Shown here: positions 1-11,639 of the stretch, piece after piece
Layout: each line of letters begins with the position of its first letter
How positions within the stretch are numbered: the stretch's first letter is position 1
NCBI GenBank assembly: GCA_026874595.1
Contig: CM049307.1
Location: 20,065,079-20,129,078 of the forward strand
Length of the DNA: 64,000 bases
DNA from: Sipunculus nudus
Lineage: Eukaryota; Annelida; Sipuncula; Golfingiida; Sipunculidae
Direction: 5' to 3'
Program-made: the position numbers and the translations under genes
The notes under the pieces: generated by a model
Databases searched by the model: none
What the model was told of the DNA's origin: nothing
The model's input: only the letters and a program-made list of their open reading frames with translations

Positions 1-96
1 CAGCATTCTTTACAGGTTAATTCTGTCTGAGTATTATATCAGTACAAATAAGCCCCTCTCTGTATCCGTCTAACACTTAACACTCTATCTTTTCAG

Positions 97-179
97 GTAC
101 TTGGGCCGAACAAAATGTTCTCAGAGAGCGTGTTAAAAAGGCATGGGATCTCTATCTGGCTGAAGCTATACCCAAATAA
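97..179 (+). CDS. Terminal exon A of an unidentified gene (partial; upstream exons outside window)
   Basis: A polypyrimidine tract and CAG acceptor end at 96. The exon opens with two bases that finish a split codon, then reads TWAEQNVLRERVKKAWDL followed by YLAEAIPK and a TAA at 177-179. An AATAAA overlaps the stop codon (175-180), so this can be a genuine last exon with its own poly(A) site. It closely resembles the next exon (408-748) in sequence and in splice phase: W-x-E-x-NVL-x-x-R-x-K-x-x-W-x-x-YL. I do not recognise the protein. Seen: splice site, frame, stop, similarity. Inferred: alternative last exon. Confidence 0.6.
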
Positions 180-407
180 AAGAAAAAGAAAGCATATCCA
201 AGATTATAAACTCTCAAGGGCCTAATGACTGTTATCTAATGGACTGTTACTCTATAGCTATAAAACATTTGCAGTATTATCCTTTGTTTATGCATACCAG
301 ATGATATTATATTAAATTTAAACCCTTAGATATATATATCTATATCTAGATATTTTGAAATAAACTAGATCTAGAAACTAGTGATAGTTACTTCTTTTTC
401 TGGCCAG

Positions 408-748
408 GTGCATGGAATGAGCATAATGTTTTATACAACCGCATGAAGCGAGGTTGGAATGAGTACTTGGAATCGTTACCAAAATTGGCGGCCAACTGGG
501 ATCGGGATGCCAAAAGACCACCCCCTTCTAAGCCACCTCCTGCACCAAAGAGTAAATCACGACCCAAGAAACCACAACCCACAGCACAGACCGTTAATAA
601 GGATGATGTTGTGTTTGAGGATATTGAGTTCAAAACACCACCGTTAACTCCCCCACCAGCCAAATCACCAACACCACCACCACGCAAGCCTTCTTACACT
701 AGGGATGATGCTTTTTGGAAGTTTTATGATCAAGCACTTCCTTCTTGA
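408..748 (+). CDS. Terminal exon B of the same unidentified gene (Pro-rich C-terminus)
   Basis: The acceptor is at 402-407 (TGGCCAG) and the exon starts with the same two-base split codon as exon A. The frame reads AWNEHNVLYNRMKRGWNEYL, then a long Pro/Lys/Ser/Thr-rich disordered stretch (about 65 residues, with PPPSKPPPAP and TPPLTPPPAK), and ends DDAFWKFYDQALPS with TGA at 746-748. AATAAA at 750-755 is directly downstream. W-x-x-Y-x-x-(x)-(I/L)-P occurs near both ends of this exon and once in exon A, suggesting a short repeated helical module. Function unknown. The Pro-rich middle would suit SH3- or WW-type partners, but that is a guess. Confidence 0.6.
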
Positions 749-749
749 G

Positions 750-755
750 AATAAA
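750..755 (+). promoter_or_regulatory. Poly(A) signal for terminal exon B
   Basis: AATAAA lies one base after the TGA stop of exon B, so the 3' UTR would be very short. A second AATAAA at 175-180 overlaps the TAA of exon A, which would give each alternative last exon its own cleavage site. Confidence 0.5.
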
Positions 756-1710
756 TCTGTGCTCAATGACTGCACAAAGTGCATGTATTTATTGTATTCA
801 CAGTGGAATCACCCACTTACAGACACCTGCATTTTCTTTCATAATGTTGAGGTGTCCCAATTGGAAAAGTAACATACGTCTGAGTGTACTTGTCAATGGA
901 CCACTTTGAGTGTGTATGACAAAGAGGTGTCCCTATAAGGTAGATGTCCACAAATGGAGGCTCCCGTATATATATAATCGGTAAGTTATGTTTATAGGTA
1001 AGCTGTTTTCGTATTTATTGGAGCATGTTGCTGTGCTCTATAACACAGTGAGCTTTATGATGGCTTCACACAGAGTATGGTACATGTTGAGCAGCCTTGA
1101 GGACTTATGATTCAGCTGTGCAAGTCTGTACACTTGATGGGTGGAATGTGTTGTCTGTTTCCTGCCATATAAGCTGCATCAATATTGTATGCAAATGCAG
1201 TGTGACAGTGTTTGGTAATGAGCTTGAGTATCAATAACTCAATCTAGCATGTGGATCAGTTCAGATACAGTGTTGAGATCCAAATTGCGCATGACCACAC
1301 AGCTGAGATCCATGTTATGTATAGTTGCTAGCACATGCGTTGAGATCCATAATTAGTATGTAATTTATACCGTTTCATGCTGGACATCCGGTAGTAAGTA
1401 CACTGTTTGTGATAAGTGTGCAGATGTGTTGGGGCAATGTTGAATCCCTGACAGTCACACTGTAAAGATTTTAATGCCAATGCATATGAGCACTTGGTCA
1501 GTATGTGCTAATAGATTTCTGAACATTAAAAGAGCTGTCATTTCTAGTCACATTATGTATAGAAGCATATCACCAGTTCTTAGAATTGAACAAGTATGCA
1601 GGAATTTTGCCTGGGTATATGTAGGACAGGTTTTTCAATGGGCTGAGTTGACAAGACCCAAGTTCACTGGCATAGAATCTCATAGAAGGTGCTGTGATTG
1701 ACTCTTCGAA
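756..1710. other. Non-coding 3' flank
   Basis: No convincing coding exon, RNA gene or transposon end was seen. 'TGAGATCCA' recurs loosely around 1265-1350. The segment leads directly into the minisatellite. Confidence 0.4.
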
Positions 1711-3453
1711 TATCTAGATCTGTATCTAGAACCACTGTGTGAGGAGCATCAGCTGTAGTGTGTACGATCCATATATAGAACCACGGTGTTAGGAGCATCA
1801 GCTGTAGTGTGTACGATCCGTATATAAGAACCACTGTGTGAGAAGCATCAGCTGTAGTGTGTACGATCTGTATATAGAACCACTGTGTTAGGAGCATCAG
1901 CTGTAGTGTGTACGATCCGTATATAGAACCACTGTGTGAGGAGCATCAGCTGTAGTGTGTACGATCTGTATATAGAACCACTGTGTGAGAAGCATCAGCT
2001 GTAGTGTGTACCATCCGTACATAGAACCACTGTGTGAGGAGCATCATCTGTAGTGTGTACGATTTGTATCTAGAACCACAGTGTGAGGAGCATCAGCTGT
2101 TGTGTGTATGATCTGTATCTAGAACCACAGTGTGAGGAGCATCAGCTGTTGCGTGTACAATCCGTTTATAGAACCACTGTGTGAGGAGCATCAGCTGTAG
2201 TGTGTACGATCCATATATAGAACCACTGTGTGAGAAGCATCAGCTGTAGTGTGTACTATCTGTATCTAGAACCACATTGTGAGGAGCATCAGCTGTAGTG
2301 TGTACGATCTGTATCTAGAACTACTGTGTGAGGAGCATCAGCTGTTGTGTATACCATCAGTATCTGGAACCACAGTTTGAGGAGCATCAGCTGTAGTGTG
2401 TACGATCCATATATAGAACCACTGTGTATGGAGCATCAGCTGTTGTGTGTACAATCCATATCTAGAACCACTGTGTGAGGAGCATCAGCTGTAGTGTGTA
2501 CAATCTGTATCTAGAACTACTGTGTGAGGAGCATCAGCTGTAGTGTGTACGATCCATCTATAGAACCACTGTGTTAGTAGCATCAGCTGTAGTGTGTACG
2601 ATCCATATCTAGAACTACTGTTAGAGGAGCATCAGCTGTTGTGTGTACGATCCGTATCTAGCACTACTGTGTGAGGAGCATCAGCTGTAGTGTGTACTTT
2701 CCGTATCTAGAACCACAGTGTGAGAAGCATCAGCTGTTGTGTGTACGATCCATATCTAGAACCACTGTGTGAGGAGCATCAGCTGTGGTGTGTGTATGAT
2801 CCGTATCTAGAACTACTGTGTGAGGAGCATCAGCTGTAGTGTGTATGATCCGTATCTAGTACCACTGTGTGAGGAGCATCAGCTGTAGTGTGTACGATCC
2901 ATATATAGAACCACAGTGTGAGGACAACAGCTATAGTGTGTACGATCCATATCTAGAACCACTGTGTGAGGAACATCAGCTGTAGTGTGTACGATTCGTA
3001 TCTAGAACCACAGTGTGAGGAGCATCAGCTGTTGTGTGTACGATCCATATCTAGAACCACTGTGTGAGGAGCATCAGCTGTAGTGTGTACGATCCGTATC
3101 TAGAACCACTGTGTGAGGAACATCAGCTGTAGTGTGTACGATCTGTATCTAGAACCACTGTGTGAGGAGCATCAGCTGTAGTGTGTACGATACGTATCTT
3201 GAACTACTGTGTGAGGAGCATCAGCTGTAGTGTGTACGATCCGTATCTAGAACCACTGTGTGAGGAGCATCAGCTGTAGTGTGTACGATCCGTATCTAGA
3301 ACCACTGTGTGAGGAACATCAGCTGTAGTGTGTATGATCTGTATCTAGAACCACAGTGTTAGGTGCATCAGCTGTATTGTATACAATCTGTATCTAGAAC
3401 CACAGTGTGAGGAGCATCAGCTGTTGTGTGTACAATCCGTATCTAGAACCACT
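1711..3453. repeat. Minisatellite, ~49-bp unit, about 35 copies
   Basis: Head-to-tail copies of a unit built from TCTAGAACCACTGTGTGAGG, then AGCATCAGCTGTAGTGTGTA, then CGATCCGTA. Copies differ mainly by point substitutions (CACTG/CACAG, GTAG/GTTG, CCGTATC/CCATATA), with a few one- or two-base indels. The central CAGCTG palindrome and the GTGTGTAC block are nearly invariant. The unit length is not a multiple of three, and open frames crossing it are by-products. Array length is probably variable between individuals, and assemblies may collapse it. Confidence 0.95.
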
Positions 3454-6132
3454 GCACAATGTGAAATCATTACCAACCAGCAATAACTAGCACTTTTTTA
3501 GACCTGGTCATGGAACTAGTGCTTTATGCAGTACTTGTAATTGGGTTGGTGAAGATCTAATATATAATAAATGCTAGACAAATATCTGTGATACTAGTGA
3601 TCATACCTAAAACATGAAATATTTTAGTTTGAAATGTGTATATGAACTTGACACGTGCAGTTCTCTCTCCATATGTCCATCTGTGTCTGTCTAAATTGAT
3701 ACTCTCTTGATGGGCACTCGTAACAGTTGTGTTACTGCTGAATCAATATGCCTTGTTTCCTCAAGAAGTATGTACTAGTGCCTTTTTATTATACAAATAA
3801 AAAAGGAGAAAAACTGGGTACACTACAAATTTATATCTGTTGCAACAACTTTTTTAAAATCAAAGCATTTCTGATAAACCTTGACAAATGAAAGTACGGT
3901 CACATTTGCTTAATGCACCTTCCTTTGTATGACATGTTGGTGATATAAGGACCTCATTTCAAGACAAATGAATATGTGTTGGTATGTATTACCTTTTTCA
4001 TAGTGTGCCATACATTCATGTTATTTAATTTTTTTATTCATGTTGAGAATGAACCTTTGTTGGTTTATATGTGTGTGTGTGTTTTAACCTCTTATATATC
4101 AGTAATACCAGATTGTGCCAAAACAATTCAGAACTTTCAGCTGTAGAATTCATCTTACTATCCATATTATATGTTTGTCCTTTGTGTTTTACTGAATTGT
4201 CTTAATGTTACTGCACCAGGAAAATATGTGGCAACCGTAGCTAGACATATATAGCTATATATAAGGACCTAAACCATTTTACCAGTTAGCCATTTTCTTA
4301 AGTTGCCTTATACAATTTGTACCATATATTTATAATTAATTTTACAATGCTACATTTACAAAACCACCAACAAGAGGAAATTGTTTTGATTTAAGAATTA
4401 TGTATGTGCGGTAACAATAATATATATTATGAATCACAGTATGTATATGTGCCATGGCCTTTGATGATTATGATGTGCCACTTATCAGTATATCATTTAC
4501 CAGAGATAGTGTTATCAGATCTACTCAATCATATTGGAAGTGATATCCAGTTAAGCTGGGTCATTGTGATATTTTAAGCATATTAGCATTTAATATATAT
4601 GCAGTATTATATGACGGCTACTTTATTTATATGACTACCTGAAGTATTACATTGTGGCATAAAGTATTTTTTTAATCATTGTATGTATTATGCATGACTC
4701 AGGAGTCATGACATATTGTCTCATGACATACAGTTTTACTTAAGACAGTTCAATTAAGTTTAGTTATAAATTATTTTGTTTTTGCATTTAGATTTGCAGT
4801 ATTCATAGAGTACGTTATTCAAAATTAGCCCACATGTTGAAAAAAACGTATCTTTACTGATCATTGTATTTGTTGGTAAATTCAAGAATTGCCAAAAGTT
4901 GTTGGTGTGATTCATAAAAGATTCTGCGTCGTCTTACCTCCTCTACTTCCATCTGTTGAATGAGGAGTGAACTAAAATTCATTATATTCAAGGAAGACCG
5001 AGATATTGTTTTGACCTCCTGTTTGCAGTATTATACCTGGAAATGTGTTATTTATTTTAAGTAACAGACCCAGAAAAACATACAGACAGCCCGATGACTA
5101 TTCCATTCCTTTTATTTCGGAGGCAATGGTAAAAAATGTACTTTGCTGACTGACTCTTCTAGCTTTAAAACAAAAGGTAGAATCTCAGTGGACGATTTCT
5201 CAATATGTGTTGTGCAGTCTGTGTTTGCAACTGATCAGATGATCTTAAACTTCTGGTAATGGGATTTTACTTCCAAATGTAATTTACTCTTTGTAATATA
5301 CTTGGTTAATGAATAATCAAGTGGTTAGAGACGAAATTCTACTGCGTCGGTCTTGTGCCAGCTTCAACGAAGAAATCCAAGATATATTACCCGGTTCATT
5401 ATCTAAAAAAAAGTTGGTTTATTGTTATTTTTTAAAAAGAGATTGATGGATAAATAATAAAATTGTGTGTTATTGTATGTGTTCGGGAATATGAATCGTT
5501 ACCTTGTGGGTATCGTTGGATAGATACACCTTCACAGATTATACATCTCCTGTTGGTCACCGTGTATTGTTACGGAACCTAATAACAACAGATCACATAG
5601 TCGTGACGAGCATAAATTTTGTTTTGGAGATAGAAAAAAAATCAAATTCTGTAACACTAGGCGGCGTGAAATGTCTAAGGGAATGAATAAAAACTTCAGT
5701 TTTTTTTGTTAACAAATAATTATAATTTATTCCTAAAACAACCCTTACAATACAATACACTAAATCAATACAATTATACAGTATAACAACAGTATAACAG
5801 TAAATCAATACAATTACACAGTATAAAAAATAAAGTGTACAGTACCAGAGTCCGGGTCCTAGGCTTTGATTCTGGATACCATCATTCTCACATCTCAAAA
5901 TGTCCTTTAAAATATATAATCCAGATAAAAAGTTCCCGTAAATCTTCTCAGAAAATAATAGTCCAATGTAATCCCGAAAACAATATGTTGTAATCCAAAA
6001 GTGAAGTTCTTTTAGTGATCCCAAAGGCAAACTGATGGCTATATAAAATCCGTTACAAATTTTGAAAAGATCTATAACTGCTGCAATCATGGAGATCTTC
6101 TCCCTGTGCCTGACTCAGAAAAAAAATGGGTA
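3454..6132. other. AT-rich non-coding region
   Basis: No coding exon found. It contains short AT-rich runs, a GT run near 4070-4082, and a 40-bp-spaced duplication (TAAATCAATACAATTA at about 5761 and 5801). The part from about 5700 to 6132 lies directly downstream of the LINE fragment in its own orientation and may be that element's 3' UTR. Confidence 0.4.
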
Positions 6133-6405
6133 TTAATTACCAAAAGGTTGACGAAAGAGACAGGCTTTTAAATTAGTTTTAAACGATACAAGAGTTGGAG
6201 ATTTTCTAAGTGTAATGGGAAGTGAATTCCAAACTTTTGGGGCTATGAAACGGAAGGAACGTTCACCGATTTTCATATTACACTTTGGTACTTTAAGAAG
6301 ATTTCCGCCAGCCGAGCACAGCGTATGCAATGGCCGATAGGTTATAATTTTTTCAGTCAAATATGATGGAAGTGAGTCATCAAAATGGCGGTAAACAAAA
6401 ACCGT
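6133..6405 (-). mobile_element. CR1/L2-like non-LTR retrotransposon, C-terminal end of ORF2 (5'-truncated)
   Basis: The minus-strand frame reads HFDDSLPSYLTEKIITYRPL near its start and ends GERSFRFIAPKVWNSLPITL-RKSPTLVSFKTNLKACLF. The pattern G-x-RSF-x-x-x-APK-x-WNSLP-x-x-(L)R-x-(S)P-x-x-x-x-FK-x-x-LK-x-x-LF is characteristic of the extreme C-terminus of CR1/L2/jockey-type reverse transcriptases. The frame ends at its natural stop, so this is the 3' end. The catalytic palm (YADD) and endonuclease are absent, as expected from 5' truncation during target-primed reverse transcription. A dead fragment, not a host gene. Confidence 0.85.
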
Positions 6406-6499
6406 AATTTTGTATTGTATACGGTACTTGACGGGAAGCCAATGGAGCTATTTGAGCAGCGGGATGACGTGGTCGGCCTTACGCTTCTTATTGATAACA

Positions 6500-7480
6500 G
6501 CCCATAGTCTCAGGAGTGGTTCAATATACTGGGCTGAAATTATGTATGCTTATAAATCTTGGATCTCTCCATCTTGCATGCACTCGAGACCAGTGGCACC
6601 ATCCATGCATTTTCCGTTGTTGGTCATAGTGATAATTGGATACCTCAATATCGTACTCAAGACAAATGGCGTGATCTGCAATCGTTTTTGCGTGGCGTCC
6701 ATTAGTGCGTTTGCTTTGGTGAAAATTGCTCAAATTCAGGAGTTGTTCAATGTATTGGTCTGAAATTTGGTATTTCCATCTGTCCTAGTGAGTTTTCTTG
6801 AAAACTAGGCAGGTCGCGCCACCTACCTCCCCGTTCTCGTAGAATACATTGATGCCCATTTCTCAGGAGTATTTTACCATATTGGCCTGAAATTGTCCAT
6901 GTCCACAGTGCTTGGATACCTCCATCTCATACTCAAGACTGGTGGCGCCATTTGCAATCTTTTTTGCGTGGCGTCCAGCAGTGCGTTTGCTTTGGTGAAA
7001 ATTGCTCATATTCAGGAGTGGTTCAATGTATTGGTCTGAAATTTGGCATGTCCATCTATCTTGGAAGGTTTTCATGTAGACTAGACAGTTGTCGCCACCC
7101 ACCTTCCCGTTTACGTAGAATACATTAATGCCCTTTTTTCAGGAGTGGTTTGCCATATTGGCCTGAAATTGTCCATGTTCATAGATTTTAGATTCCTCCA
7201 TCCCATATTTTGGACTGGTGGTGCCATCTGCAATTGTTTTGCGTGGCGTCCATCCGTTCGTTTGCTTTCGGTGAAAATCACTCGTATGGGTGGATATAAC
7301 AACCTGAAATTTGGCATGACCATAGATCTTAGAATGGTTTTTCTTGTATACAAGACTGCTTCGGCCACCTACAATCAATTTCATCTTACATCCATCTGTA
7401 GATCTGTTTTTTTTGGCGAATATTATGCATATATGAGGGATTTAATTTGCATCTCTGATGTCACAAATTTGTAGTCCTGT
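6500..7480. repeat. Imperfect higher-order tandem repeat, ~276-bp period
   Basis: Two subunits alternate. One starts TTCAGGAGTGGTTCAATGTA (6738, 7014, degenerate near 7290), and the other contains CCATATTGGCCTGAAATTGT (about 6880 and 7155). The shared stretch TGCGTTTGCTTTGGTGAAAA recurs at about 6705 and 6980, with a variant near 7256. Equivalent positions lie ~276 bp apart. Several open frames on both strands run through it but have different sequences and no recognisable domain, so I treat it as non-coding repeat. Confidence 0.8.
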
Positions 7481-7660
7481 CTTGTCAACAACATTCAATG
7501 CCTTACTTTAATTGCCACTGGTCGTTTGTCGACTGTCCGTTTTCTAGTTTTTATATAGAATTAAGCTAAGATTTCATATACACTGAAATGCGGCACGCGG
7601 GATGCGTGTTGAGAAAATTCATATTTCAAATTTTTTATTGTGTTGCTCTTTTATTATATA

Positions 7661-8742
7661 ACGGTGGCTTATTTGGGACACAGAAAAAAATTTTCTCGAG
7701 ATCTCGAGATAACATTTCGAGATCTCGACATAACATCTCGAGATCTCGACATAAATTATCATAAAAAATATTTTGCTGCAGAAAAAAATATTCAGCTTCA
7801 GCCCCTTAAGCCCCTGTCTTGATCCACTATAGCTATACCTATAGCTCAAATTACCTTTAGTCAACCTATCTTCATAAATGATTTATATTCATAGATAAAC
7901 GGTTTAGCTATTTCCGTCATCTCTAATCATGATTTTCCTTCTGCAAAATGCTTTGCTTTGGTTTTAAAGCCACTATTCACCTGCCTCATTTATAAAATTT
8001 AAGTGATACCGGCTAACTCTGCATATACATATTAAAGAAGTGAATGTAATCCTTGCTCAGAAAGGTTCTATTGACGCCACTTTGACGTATAAAAATTTTA
8101 TCTACAGGCTACATGTACACAAGGTACAAACAGATAAAAACATGCAACCGGGTTATTGGAGGATCCCTAGTTGATGTTCGTTAGAGCATAAGAAGCAATG
8201 CAATATGTGTCATTAACAGAACCCCCCTCCCCCCCCCCCCCCACCCCGACCCATGTTATAAACACATGGATATAAACAAAAGGAACCACCTTTACCACGT
8301 GGGATTGGCTCATTTTTATGAAAAGTTCAATAGATTATGTTCATTTGACATTCGTCTTAAATAGAAGTCGGCCCCTTTTACTTTGTTTTGCTTTTCGTCA
8401 TTTAGCATTGAAAGTTCATACAACGCCCACGTGGACTTACTTATTTTTTCAATGAAATTTTATCTCGGGATCTGGAGATAATATTTCGTGATCTCGACTT
8501 AACATCTCGAGATCTCGACTTACCATCTCGTGACAAATATTTTTTTTTTCTGCAGCAAACATTTTTCTCATTAATTTTATGTCGAGTTGTTATGTCGAGA
8601 TCTCGAGTTGTTATGTCGAGATGTTAGAAAAATATATTTATCTCGAAGTCTCAAGGTAACATTTCGATATAACATCAGAAAAATATATTTATCTCGAGGT
8701 CTCGAGATAACATCTCGATATGTGTCCTAAATCAGCCGCCGT
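7661..8742. mobile_element. Foldback-type DNA element with terminal inverted repeats and palindromic subterminal repeats
   Basis: The left end ACGGTGGCTTATTTGGGACA and the reverse complement of the right end, ACGGCGGCTGATTTAGGACA, match at 17 of 20 positions, giving a 1082-bp element. Inside both ends are many copies, in both orientations, of TCTCGAGATCTCGACATAAC-like repeats (7693-7756 and 8461-8722), whose core TCGAGATCTCGA is a perfect palindrome. The flanking 8-mers ATTATATA and ATCATATG agree at 6 of 8 positions, a possible decayed target duplication. No transposase frame lies within it, so it is non-autonomous. Confidence 0.75.
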
Positions 8743-8972
8743 ATCATATGCCATGAACGGAACCGGCAAAAATCGCTTCATGTGGTGATTCGTTTTGCCG
8801 GATACGCATTCCGCATGCTGGATAGGTGCTTATGGAATCTCACTTTACTTGTTTCGTCATTATCAATTTTTATCCGCATTCTGGATCCGCACCCGTGCAT
8901 ATAGAATCTTAGCTTAATTTAGAATTATCTGAAATCCAAAGGATAATACGATCCATATTACGATATAAACTT

Positions 8973-8975
<3 letters not shown>

Positions 8976-9042
<67 letters not shown>
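8976..9042. repeat. (AT)n microsatellite
   Basis: Uninterrupted AT dinucleotide tract of 67 bases. It inflates an open frame with YIYIYI-type residues that is not a gene. Confidence 0.95.
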
Positions 9043-9043
<1 letters not shown>

Positions 9044-10959
9044 TTGACAACTGTTATGCAGTTAATGCAAGGCTGGATGCTGTCATTAGCAGTGTGTTTA
9101 CAGAGCCGTACAGATGGGATCTGTCGTCAGTATGGAGTGGCTTTATATTTTTGAACAGGCTATTGCAGTTTTTTTTAACTAAGTCGCGTCTTAAACCAGT
9201 ACCTTCTGAGACCATGGCCGACAGCTTGGTAGAATATTCTGTAAGTATTGTAAGAATTTCAGACAACAGCTACACAATGACCTCGATTAAAGGCTTGATG
9301 ATTGATCATATGCATGGATTATTAACTTACGCCACCAGCGGATCCATATATCTGTTATCAGTTTAAGCTGCCAAAAATTTCAAAGATGACGTCTCTTGTA
9401 GAGCCAGTTTTCAAAATAACATTTTCTCATGGTGAGTTTTATAATCATGTGCCAGTTATGTAAATTTGTGCCTTAGGTTATACTTCGCCTTCTGATGGAC
9501 TTACAGGCCGTTACATTTCATATTCATTAATATCTTCAATAAATCGTGATGCTATAATTACTTGTCTGTTATATGTTTATACGTCCGTCTTAGCTGTGCC
9601 TTAGATTATATTTAGCCTTCCGATGGACGTAAATATCGTTATATTTCATATGCTTTAATATATCAACAATAAACCTTTATAGTAGAAGTGCTTGCGTCTG
9701 TCATACGTCCGTCTTATAGACGGGTGATGTTAACGTTACTATTACCACCGATTAGGGTATTGGCAGCTTCCGCCTAGTGTCCGTTCGTCCGTATGTCTCT
9801 CCGTCCGTAAATTAAACTTATGAGTCGTCGCATTAACTTACTAGAGGTTTGATGGGTATTGATGAAACTCACTCTGTTAATTTTTACCAATAAAGTATCC
9901 CGCCTTGGCTCGATTCTCGGCAAATCTGCCCTTTATATGAATCAGGTCAGAGATTTGTTATTGGTTCATAACTAAAATGAGATTTTGCCCGGGTCCCACG
10001 GCAAGTCAGAGATCAGCAGACTTTCTTTGCAGTGTTGCCACAATAACATACCTGTGGTCTGACGGATGTTCATGAAAAATACTATTATTTTTTTATGTTT
10101 ACAAATAAAACCTCAGCTGAGCTCGTTTCTCGACAAAACCTGTTCAATAGACACAGTCATATATTACTTGCCTCGACCAACACTGGGTACTACATAGTAA
10201 TTGGGCAAGAAATTCAACTTCATGATCACATGAATAACCCATTACACAACTGAACAGTCCGTGCATGCCATCTACAGGGTGAATCCCATGTTCCTTCTTG
10301 GCCTACTTGATAATGAACTCGTTCTATTGAGAGGGTATCCGACCCAAAGCTTGTGAAACTGTTCAGGTATACCTTGACAGGTCAAATGATCGTCACGCAC
10401 CCCTCTTGGATATTTAACGCTGGCAGATCTAATAAATTATCTGATCGTATAAAACTAATCAGGTCATAATAACCAGTCCTCGAAATTAGCGCCAAAATTT
10501 GCATACCAGTAAAATCTGCCATATGCCCAACCCCCTTGGCCGATAAAAAATAGTAGCATTTTTCTGTGCGCTTAGCAAATCATTGCTATACCCTCGACTA
10601 TGAAAAATTGCTTTTTTTCCAAATACACTAGGTCTAAAACAACTGAGCTTTTAATTCATGTTAGGTTGTGATCGACCCCATTTAATAGGTTAACTAGAAT
10701 ATGGTAATAATTTTCTTTGAAACGCCCTAGGTGTCCCCAGAATGAATAAGGTGAAACACTGGCATACCGAAATTTCAGTGCTGATATGTTTTGGTGCTGA
10801 TACGTTTTAAGGAAGTACGTTTAGGTAAAGTTTAATGTGATTTTAGAAATACCAAACTTGGTATAGAGTCTTTCAATACTTAAGTACATGTATTGATATA
10901 TTTTAAGAAATATTAACAAACAATTTTTGTGGCGGGGGGGGGGGGGGGCATATAGTATT
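9043..10959. other. Repeat-derived non-coding region
   Basis: Two ~125-bp direct copies (about 9468-9592 and 9596-9720) share 'TGCCTTAG..TTATA..T..GCCTTC' and 'TACGTCCGTCTTA'. They are followed by CCGTCCGTAA-type repeat sequence common in bivalve repeats. No coding exon was supported. ACCATGGCC at about 9212 followed by a good donor (TCTGTAAGT) near 9238 is tempting, but nothing downstream joins it. Confidence 0.4.
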
Positions 10960-11620
10960 ACCCATGTCCGTCGTTCCGTCCTTCCGTCGTTCCGAAATCA
11001 TACAGTTGTACGGACTTTTTTCGCAATACCTGCAGATATTGGCCTGATTTTTGGTGTGTGAGCAGATAATGGCCAGTTACAGATCGAGTTCGCGTTTCGT
11101 CCCAGTTGACCTACTTTTGACCGTTTTACGGCTCTAAACATAGAGCATTTCATGAAGAATAGAAATTTTCATGACAAATACACATGTACGGATTTTTTTT
11201 GTGCTATTGCATTTTTACAAAATCTTGGTCAAGTTCAAAGATGGGTGATCTTGACCTACTTTAAAAGGTCATAGAGCTTAGAATAGAAAAAAAAAAACTT
11301 AGGAGCTTATTTCTCAGGAAGCTTTTGGGGGATTCTTATGAAACATGGTACATACCTCTCCAATTTAAATTTATAAATGATTATCAACTTTTGCTAAAAT
11401 TATAGTTTCGCAGTGCAATGCTTACAGATACTGACCTATTTTTTTGGTCTGTTGGCGCATAATGGACACTTACAAATCAAGTTCGCGTTTCGTCCCGGTT
11501 GACCTATTTTTCTAAATGACAGTTCTGAACATGGAAAATTTCATGAAAAATAGAAATTTTTATGAAAAATGCACATGTATGGACTTTTTATTCCCATCTA
11601 TTGTTTTTTTATGTTAAAAA
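10960..11620. repeat. Two diverged direct copies of a ~390-bp repeat
   Basis: Copy 1 (about 10990-11210) and copy 2 (about 11400-11610) share AAGTTCGCGTTTCGTCCCGG-like and TTTCATGAA.AATAGAAATTT-like segments in the same order. A G-run precedes them at 10935-10948. This is of the same general kind as the GTCCGTCCGTCC repeats elsewhere in the window. Confidence 0.7.
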
Positions 11621-11639
11621 AGGATAACCCATATTAATT

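Noticed and set aside
1711-3453. CRISPR-like array of regularly spaced repeats
   Set aside because: The 49-bp units abut with no unique spacers, and the surrounding genes are intron-containing animal genes. It is a minisatellite.
5593-6090. Minus-strand open frame of 165 codons
   Set aside because: AT-driven, hydrophobic low-complexity peptide directly downstream of the LINE end; more likely LINE 3' UTR than a gene.
8971-9366. Long open frame starting in the (AT)n tract
   Set aside because: Its length comes from the microsatellite (YIYIYI). The remainder has no domain, splice partner or promoter support.
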